A DNA stretch of 10,716 nucleotides, taken from the NCBI GenBank assembly GCA_020024115.1, contig JAHHUF010000055.1, forward strand, positions 1 to 10,716. The letters run 5' to 3'. This document shows positions 6,214-10,716 of the stretch, one piece after another. Under the pieces are notes generated by a model that worked only from the letters and a program-made list of their open reading frames with translations, was not told the origin of the DNA and searched no databases. Both the position numbers and the translations under genes were made by a program. The stretch is from Anaerofilum sp. (GTDB taxonomy: Bacteria; Bacillota; Clostridia; Oscillospirales; Ruminococcaceae). Positions within the stretch are counted from its first letter, which is position 1; the number at the start of each line of letters is the position of its first letter.

Positions 6214-7674
6214 TTAAAATTGGCGATAAATAAAAGAAGATTGCCCCAAAACCCCATAAAACGCCAAAGCCAGCAGTTGGGCATAATATGCCGCCCATCG
6301 AACAGGAGCCTTCAGGTGATGCAGCCACACGCCAACGGTCTGCCCTCTTTGCTCTGCTGCACGCTCCACCAGTTCAACAGCAACAGAACCACCGCCCACA
6401 AGCAAAATTGCCACTCTGCCGATGCCCATTGCTTTTAATCCTGCAACAATCACTGCAGGAGAAAGCAAAGTTTCTGCCCAACCGGTGAAAAATCCCTGAT
6501 AAATTTGAATTGCCTGTCTGATATTTTCTGCACGGAAAAATACAATACAAGCAGTAAACATCAAATAAACACAACTGCATTGAATGAATGCCTTCAAAAA
6601 CTTATTGCGATACAAAGGATTTTTCTTTGCCCATTTGCGGCGTTTTTTGGCTGTCATTTTTCCCACAACCATAAACAACCCATTCAAAGCACCCCATATC
6701 AAATAGCCCCATCCGGAGCCATGCCAGATACCGCTGAGTGGGAAGATGATAAAAATAGAAAACCAGCCCAAAAACTTGCCTGCTTTTCCCTCCACACCAC
6801 GAATCGTAAATGTAAGCGGAGTAAACACATAATCACGAAACCAACTGGTCAAACTAATATGCCATCTGTCCCAAAGCTGGGTATAACTGCGAGCTGCAAA
6901 GGGACGGCGAAAGTTTTCCATCACATCAAAGCCCAGTGCCTGCATGGTTCCGATGGCAATATCGGAGTATCCACCAAAATCCAAATACAACTGATAGGAA
7001 TACAACAAAGAGGCAAGCAGCAAAAAAGGCCCTGTAAACTGTTCAATTCCACCATAGACAACAGCGACCATATTGCCCATCATATTTGCAAGAACAAATT
7101 TTTTGAAAAAGCCCCACAACATTCGGCTGCATCCACAAGCAAAGTTTTCGTAGCTGTATGCTTTTGGTTCTGCAAGCTGTGGCAGCATATTTTTGCCACG
7201 TTCAATAGGGCCAGAACTAATCTGCGCAAACATACTGATGAACGCCGCATATCGCACCAGATTTTTTTGTGCCGGCTGAACCTTCCAATACACATCAATC
7301 AAATATCCCATAATTGTAAAGCTGAAAAAGCTGACTCCCAAAGGTGCCAGAATCAGCAGATTATATTGGAACATTCCTCTTAGAAGTGCAGAAAAATATT
7401 TGAAATAGAACAAAAGCCCTACAAACAAAATCACTCCACACCACAGCAAAGCCAGCCTTGCTTTTTGATTTTGCAGTTTGTCCAACGCAAGTGCTATTAT
7501 CCAGCTTACCAAAATAGAAGCTGCCAGCAACGGCAGCCATTGCACTCCGCCCACTGCATAAAAAACAGCATTCGCAGCCAATAGTGCAGTGGGTTTTGCT
7601 TTTGCAGGCAGATTATGATAAATCACAAGAACTGCCGCAAAAAAAACAATAAATATTCCTGACTGAAATTCCAT
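6214..7674 (-). CDS. MBOAT family membrane-bound O-acyltransferase (AlgI/DltB/PatA-like)
   Basis: A 486-residue polytopic membrane protein with hydrophobic segments throughout. The MBOAT hallmarks are ISSGPIERG (152–160), YSYQLYLDFGGYSDIAIG (226–243), the WDRWHISLTSWFRDYVFTP block (268–286, with H272) and the presumed catalytic histidine H318 in GIWHGSGWGYLIWG (315–328). These are the motifs of the AlgI-type branch that O-acetylates alginate, peptidoglycan or other glycans by carrying acyl groups across the membrane. The SGNH-like gene immediately downstream completes the usual pair. The preceding D-Ala-D-Ala carboxypeptidase gene makes peptidoglycan or an attached wall polymer a plausible acceptor. 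The size agrees with AlgI/PatA proteins. AAAGG seven bases before the ATG supports the start. It begins 50 bases after the carboxypeptidase stop codon with no terminator between. Confidence 0.94.
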   Translation of the reverse strand: MEFQSGIFIVFFAAVLVIYHNLPAKAKPTALLAANAVFYAVGGVQWLPLLAASILVSWIIALALDKLQNQKARLALLWCGVILFVGLLFYFKYFSALLRGMFQYNLLILAPLGVSFFSFTIMGYLIDVYWKVQPAQKNLVRYAAFISMFAQISSGPIERGKNMLPQLAEPKAYSYENFACGCSRMLWGFFKKFVLANMMGNMVAVVYGGIEQFTGPFLLLASLLYSYQLYLDFGGYSDIAIGTMQALGFDVMENFRRPFAARSYTQLWDRWHISLTSWFRDYVFTPLTFTIRGVEGKAGKFLGWFSIFIIFPLSGIWHGSGWGYLIWGALNGLFMVVGKMTAKKRRKWAKKNPLYRNKFLKAFIQCSCVYLMFTACIVFFRAENIRQAIQIYQGFFTGWAETLLSPAVIVAGLKAMGIGRVAILLVGGGSVAVELVERAAEQRGQTVGVWLHHLKAPVRWAAYYAQLLALAFYGVLGQSSFIYRQF

Positions 7675-7724
7675 TTTTTCGCCTTTCTTTCCAATGTTTC
7701 AATTGCTGCAAAGGGATACATTGT

Positions 7725-9218
7725 TTATCTTCTTTTTGTATTACGAAACACATTTTTCTTATTATACGATTGTACTTTCGGATATTTTGAATCTTTAGCA
7801 ACACGCCATTTAAAATAGTCTGGTGCTTGGACTCTTCCGTATCTCCACCGCTTTTTGTTTTTGCGCAAAGAGCCAATCCAATCTGCACGGCGCATCTGCT
7901 GCGAGTGTTTTTTGCCTAGTTTCCAGATTCCAACTACACACACTCCACCGCCCAAAAGAATGGCTGCATAAACCAAAACCATCTGTGGGTCAAACTTATT
8001 GCCCCGTCCACTTCCTACAAGATTGGGAGGATAAATTCCCACATTGGCAGACAGCACAGTATCAATTCCATGAACCTCCATCGGAAAGTCGCCCATGGCA
8101 ATCTGTTCATTTTCGGATGTTTCCAGCCATACTTTTATGTCTGCATGAAACGGCTGCCCCAAAACATATACTTCAGGACTTTGTATTTCACTTTTTATGT
8201 TGTCTGCAGTATATCCTTGCGGTAAATAAAGGATGGCTGGCTTTACTTTGAGCTGTGCATTGCCAAGGGGGTCACCACCGCCTTGAATCACAATATCTTT
8301 GGTTGGCAAAATTTCTGTAACATCCATTGGTGCAAAATCATTGAATCCATATTCATACAAAGCCGCTGCATCTACAAATTTTTTGTATTTTGTTGCACTG
8401 TTCATCAAAATACAAATTAGCTGTCTGCCATCTTTTTCCGCCCAAGATGCAAAAGTATGCCCTGCTTCGGTTGTCCAGCCGTTTTTACTGCCCATTGCAT
8501 AATCATAGTGATATTTAATTCCGTTCAAACGCATCCAGTCTGGGGTGGAAAAATTGCGGACTTCCGGCTGAAGATTGGTTGGCGGCATATCATACCGTTG
8601 TGCATCAAACACTTCTTTAAATCCCGGTATACTCAAAGCCCAGCGTGTAATTTTTGCCATATCCTCTGCTGTGGTGTAATGGTTTTCGTTATGCAAACCA
8701 TGTGCATTCAGAAAATGTGTATTTTCACAGCCAAGTTCCGCCAGCTTTTGGGTAAAAACAGTTTCAACATTTTGCAGGTTTCCGCACACATACTCCGCCA
8801 GCACATTTGCAGCATCATTGCCGGATGCCAGCATTGCACCATACAGCATATCTGCAAGGCTGACAACTTCTCCCACCTGTAAAGCGATGTGAGAAGAATC
8901 AAAGGTGATGGAATGAACTGCATCATGGCTGACAGTTAATTGGATTGATGTATCCCCTTGAGATTTTTCCAATGCCATTGCAATGACAAGAATTTTTGTA
9001 ATGCTTGCAGGATACATTTTTTGACTTCCCAGATTTTGAGTCAAAACCTGTCCTGTTTGTGCATCCACCAACGCCCATGTTATGGCTGTAATTTCCTGCG
9101 GCTGTGCTGCCTGTACGATGACACATTGAAAAACAACCATGATTGATACAAAAATTGCTGAAACTTTTTTCGCTTTTATTTTTGTCTTGTTACAAATTCC
9201 CAAAAATATATGTCCCAT
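7725..9218 (-). CDS. Serine-type D-Ala-D-Ala carboxypeptidase (PBP5/DacF family, peptidase S11) with C-terminal membrane anchor
   Basis: A 497-residue low-molecular-weight penicillin-binding protein that removes the terminal D-Ala of peptidoglycan stem peptides outside the membrane. A basic N-region and hydrophobic segment (about 11–37) form the signal sequence. The catalytic motifs are SITK (S72, K75) and SGN (132–134). The third motif reads KNG (245–247, in GSKNGWTTEAG) where KTG is usual. A beta-rich C-terminal domain (about 300–395) is followed by a transmembrane helix (about 414–432) and a roughly 64-residue, strongly basic tail predicted to be cytoplasmic. B. subtilis DacA and DacF instead end in a membrane-binding amphipathic helix, so this topology is unusual. 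AGGA eight bases before the ATG supports the start. It is the first gene of the seven-gene minus-strand run and has a good promoter upstream. A sporulation role is possible given dpaB nearby, but is not shown. Confidence 0.94.
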   Translation of the reverse strand: MGHIFLGICNKTKIKAKKVSAIFVSIMVVFQCVIVQAAQPQEITAITWALVDAQTGQVLTQNLGSQKMYPASITKILVIAMALEKSQGDTSIQLTVSHDAVHSITFDSSHIALQVGEVVSLADMLYGAMLASGNDAANVLAEYVCGNLQNVETVFTQKLAELGCENTHFLNAHGLHNENHYTTAEDMAKITRWALSIPGFKEVFDAQRYDMPPTNLQPEVRNFSTPDWMRLNGIKYHYDYAMGSKNGWTTEAGHTFASWAEKDGRQLICILMNSATKYKKFVDAAALYEYGFNDFAPMDVTEILPTKDIVIQGGGDPLGNAQLKVKPAILYLPQGYTADNIKSEIQSPEVYVLGQPFHADIKVWLETSENEQIAMGDFPMEVHGIDTVLSANVGIYPPNLVGSGRGNKFDPQMVLVYAAILLGGGVCVVGIWKLGKKHSQQMRRADWIGSLRKNKKRWRYGRVQAPDYFKWRVAKDSKYPKVQSYNKKNVFRNTKRR

Positions 9219-9247
9219 TTTTTACATCCTTTTTTGTTTTTGTACCA

Positions 9248-9353
9248 AAAAGGGCACATTTATTTTATTATACCTATTTTCGTTTTCATTCTGCAAGTAT
9301 CTTCAAAGTTTTTTAAAAAAGTTTTTGTATTTTCAAGATTTTTGTGCCCTTTT
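9248..9353. repeat. 11-bp inverted repeat bracketing the carboxypeptidase operon promoter
   Basis: AAAAGGGCACA at 9248–9258 is matched exactly in inverted orientation by TGTGCCCTTTT at 9343–9353, 84 bases apart. The GGGCAC core stands out in an otherwise AT-rich region. The -35 and -10 of the minus-strand promoter lie between the arms, and the expected transcription start (near 9260) abuts the left arm. This could be a pair of operator half-sites read by a DNA-looping or dimeric regulator, but no regulator is identified. Confidence 0.45.
9267..9296 (-). promoter_or_regulatory. Promoter of the carboxypeptidase–MBOAT–SGNH(–yhiN–cmk–plsC–ispH) run
   Basis: The minus strand carries a perfect -10, TATAAT (9267–9272). 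A -35-like TTGCAG (9291–9296) lies 18 bases upstream of it, with only TTG matching the consensus. Transcription would start near 9260, giving a leader of about 40 bases before the ATG at 9218. It is the only convincing promoter I find for the whole minus-strand run. Confidence 0.6.
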
Positions 9354-9505
9354 AAAACAAAAACACAGACAATTCTTGGGGACTGAACAAGTATTTTGGG
9401 GGAATATGACAAAAGTTTTGTTGAAAGACAATATTTGAACATTGTTTGTGTAAACGGTATGTTCTTTCCTTTATAATAAAATACAAAAGTAATTGTTTTG
9501 ATTTA

Positions 9506-9514
9506 TGTTATAAT
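9506..9514 (+). promoter_or_regulatory. Extended -10 promoter of the formyl-THF cyclo-ligase gene
   Basis: TGTTATAAT is a perfect extended -10 (TGnTATAAT). No good -35 lies 16–18 bases upstream, which extended -10 promoters tolerate. The start would be near 9521, giving a leader of about 45 bases. A second TATAAT at 9472–9477 and a weaker TTGAAC-17-TATGTT pair (9435–9463) are alternatives. Confidence 0.5.
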
Positions 9515-9566
9515 TCTTATTATAGATACAACAAGTATACCTTTTTCATTTTTAACAGGAGTCGTC

Positions 9567-10142
9567 ATGCAAAATTTTTCTCATCAATCCAAACAACAAG
9601 TACGCCAACAAATCAGGCAGCAAATTGGCAATTTATCAAAAGAGTATTTTTTTCATTCTGGGCAGGAAATCTGCAAAACATTGTGTTCTCTTTCCTGCTA
9701 TAAAAATGCACATACAATTTTCAGCTATGTTTCCACTGATACAGAGCCGTGTACTTTTTTCTTGTTAAAACAAGCCCTAAAAGATAACAAAAGGCTGGCT
9801 GTCCCCAAAACATATAAAAACGGGAGAATGGAAGCTGTTGTCATTCATAGTCTGTCTGAACTTTCAATGGGGCAGTTTGGGATTTTAGAGCCACAAAAAG
9901 GCGAATATTTATCTCCGTATGAAATTGATTTTTCCTTGATTCCTTGTATAAGTATGTCTATCAAAGGGCAGCGTTTGGGGCATGGTGGTGGATACTATGA
10001 CCGCTTTTTAGCCCAATTAACCACCTCATTTGCCGCCGCTTGTTGTGGGCAATTGCTGACAGAGGCTTTGCCTGTTGAAGTTCATGACCAGCCAGTTCCT
10101 TTGATTTTGACAGAAAAATCTCTACTTTTCTGCACACACTAA
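9567..10142 (+). CDS. 5-formyltetrahydrofolate cyclo-ligase (MTHFS)
   Basis: A 191-residue cytosolic enzyme that converts 5-formyl-THF to 5,10-methenyl-THF with ATP, returning a stored folate to one-carbon metabolism. The N-terminal helix is rich in Gln, Lys and Arg (KQQVRQQIRQQI), as usual for the family. FGILEP (104–109) and the nucleotide-site signature RLGHGGGYYDRFL (136–148) are diagnostic, and EVHDQPVPLILTE (171–183) matches the conserved C-terminal block. The start is the ATG at 9567, with AGGAG five bases upstream. The frame stays open 23 codons further up to an in-frame ATG at 9498, but that extension lacks a ribosome binding site, is hydrophobic and unlike the family, and would overlap the promoter. 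The length is normal for MTHFS. It is transcribed divergently from the carboxypeptidase and convergently with dpaB, so it appears to be a single-gene unit. Confidence 0.95.
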   Translation: MQNFSHQSKQQVRQQIRQQIGNLSKEYFFHSGQEICKTLCSLSCYKNAHTIFSYVSTDTEPCTFFLLKQALKDNKRLAVPKTYKNGRMEAVVIHSLSELSMGQFGILEPQKGEYLSPYEIDFSLIPCISMSIKGQRLGHGGGYYDRFLAQLTTSFAAACCGQLLTEALPVEVHDQPVPLILTEKSLLFCTH

Positions 10143-10174
10143 AAATGCAGAAACAGAACACTCTGCTTCTGCAT
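10141..10174 (-). terminator. Hairpin terminator between the convergent cyclo-ligase and dpaB genes
   Basis: ATGCAGAAACAGA (10145–10157) pairs with TCTGCTTCTGCAT (10162–10174) over 13 positions with one mismatch and a 4-base loop. On the minus strand it is followed by a run of five T residues (10145–10141), so it should end dpaB transcription. The plus-strand side has an AT-rich but delayed T run (10182–10190), so it may also serve the cyclo-ligase gene weakly. The T-tract overlaps the cyclo-ligase stop codon. Confidence 0.8.
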
Positions 10175-10182
10175 AAAATAAT

Positions 10183-10716
10183 TTATTTTTGAATGAGAAT
10201 CGGCTGCAACTGTTCACCCTGCAAGGCTTTTTTCAAGGTTTCTTCAATTTTTGAGAAATCAGCCTGCAAACTGCAAGGTTTATTATGCCAATCATCCTGC
10301 CCAAAGGGAACAAAATAATACTGCTTGCGATTGAGCAGTTCACCGATATTTTTGGCAGTTGCCGCCAATCCATCGTTTGTAGAAACTGCAATCACAACAG
10401 GCTTTTTGGCTCTGAGCATACTTTTTGCTGCCATTGTCACTGGGCCATCGGTAATCCCTGCTGCCAATTTTGCCAATGTATTGCCTGTACAAGGAGCAAT
10501 CAGCATAATATCCGCCATTCCTTTTGGCCCAAAGGGTTCCACTTCCTGAATGGTTGTAATAATTTCTCGATTGGACAGTTTGCACAGCTTTTCATTCCAA
10601 AGCTGTGCTTTTCCAAACTTTGTATCCATAGAAAATGCGTTTTTGCTCATAACAGGAATCAACTCTGCCTCTTTTTCAGCCAATTGCTCAAAACAGGGCA
10701 TCACCTGCGAAAATGT
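10183..10716 (-). CDS. dpaB: Dipicolinate synthase subunit B (SpoVFB), N-terminus cut by right edge
   Basis: 177 residues are visible; about 20 N-terminal residues of the roughly 200-residue family lie beyond the window. The frame is open to the last base (TFSQVMPCFEQL…), so the internal GTG and ATG at 10699–10704 are not the start. With DpaA, the protein makes dipicolinic acid from a dihydrodipicolinate-pathway intermediate in the mother cell; the product is loaded into the spore core with calcium and supports heat resistance. Diagnostic flavoprotein-like segments are ADIMLIAPCTGNTLAKLA, ITDGPVTMAAKSMLR, KPVVIAVSTNDGL and the YYFVPFGQDD near the end. This marks the organism as an endospore former that uses SpoVF rather than the alternative route of Clostridium cluster I. 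dpaA would be expected just upstream, outside the window. Expression is normally sporulation-specific, but the promoter is not in view. Confidence 0.94.
   Translation of the reverse strand, partial: TFSQVMPCFEQLAEKEAELIPVMSKNAFSMDTKFGKAQLWNEKLCKLSNREIITTIQEVEPFGPKGMADIMLIAPCTGNTLAKLAAGITDGPVTMAAKSMLRAKKPVVIAVSTNDGLAATAKNIGELLNRKQYYFVPFGQDDWHNKPCSLQADFSKIEETLKKALQGEQLQPILIQK

Larger units (their letters stand above)
9219..9566. other. Divergent intergenic region between the carboxypeptidase and formyl-THF cyclo-ligase genes
   Basis: An AT-rich stretch of about 350 bases without a credible gene. It holds a minus-strand promoter for the carboxypeptidase operon (9267–9296), an extended -10 for the plus-strand cyclo-ligase gene (9506–9514), an 11-bp inverted repeat bracketing the first promoter (9248–9258 and 9343–9353), and a 12-base palindrome TTTTTTAAAAAA (9309–9320). 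Short open frames here lack ribosome binding sites. Confidence 0.7.

Noticed and set aside
6505..7383. 292-codon plus-strand frame antisense to the MBOAT gene
   Set aside because: Shadow frame with low-complexity His/Lys/Asn-rich translation; the MBOAT gene on the other strand has clear catalytic motifs.
9498..9566. 23-codon N-terminal extension of the formyl-THF cyclo-ligase
   Set aside because: No ribosome binding site before 9498, it overlaps the extended -10, and the family begins near the ATG at 9567, which has AGGAG at proper spacing.
9219..9566. Possible 6S RNA upstream of the MTHFS gene, as in Gammaproteobacteria (ssrS–ygfA)
   Set aside because: The region is very AT-rich, lacks a long closing stem with a central bubble, and the linkage is not expected in Bacillota.
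1..10716. CRISPR array, tRNA or rRNA genes, insertion sequences or phage genes
   Set aside because: I looked for regularly spaced repeats, cloverleaf-type sequences, transposase-like reading frames and flanking inverted repeats with target duplications, and found none.

Overview
The window looks like chromosomal DNA from an endospore-forming member of the Clostridia (Bacillota). The grounds are an IspH enzyme fused to ribosomal-protein-S1-type repeats (a fusion known from Clostridia), the conserved order cmk–plsC–ispH/S1, a dipicolinate synthase subunit B gene at the right edge (spore core dipicolinate), strong AGGAGG-type ribosome binding sites, and AT-rich intergenic DNA with a TATAAT-type -10. 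The genus cannot be fixed from the sequence.

Layout. (1) At the left edge lies the start of an unidentified exported or membrane-anchored protein on the minus strand, preceded by a gene-free stretch of about 420 bases. That stretch holds a candidate promoter, a long possible leader and a 44-codon open frame of unknown meaning. (2) From 9218 down to 529 there are seven tightly packed minus-strand genes, with gaps of 27–50 bases or short overlaps, and no convincing internal terminator or promoter. In transcription order they are a D-Ala-D-Ala carboxypeptidase, an MBOAT O-acyltransferase, an SGNH-hydrolase-like partner, a BaiN/YhiN-type flavoprotein, cytidylate kinase, a PlsC acyltransferase and the IspH–S1 fusion. 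The run ends in a clear intrinsic terminator at 488–517. (3) A divergent AT-rich region (9219–9566) separates this run from a plus-strand 5-formyltetrahydrofolate cyclo-ligase gene. (4) That gene converges on a dipicolinate synthase subunit B gene, which is cut by the right edge, and the two share a hairpin between them.

How the genes fit together. The upstream three genes form a cell-surface group: peptide-stem trimming of peptidoglycan plus a membrane/extracytoplasmic pair of the kind that O-acylates wall or surface glycans. The downstream four are housekeeping: a flavoprotein whose E. coli relative is reported to modify 23S rRNA, CMP/dCMP phosphorylation, phosphatidic acid synthesis, and isoprenoid precursor synthesis joined to an S1-type RNA-binding protein. 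No wholly new system is evident. The observations most worth checking are a near-perfect internal Shine-Dalgarno and ATG exactly at the IspH/S1 domain boundary (possible second, stand-alone S1 product), the wall-modification cluster itself, the KNG variant motif in the carboxypeptidase, and the unexplained leader region at 110–430.
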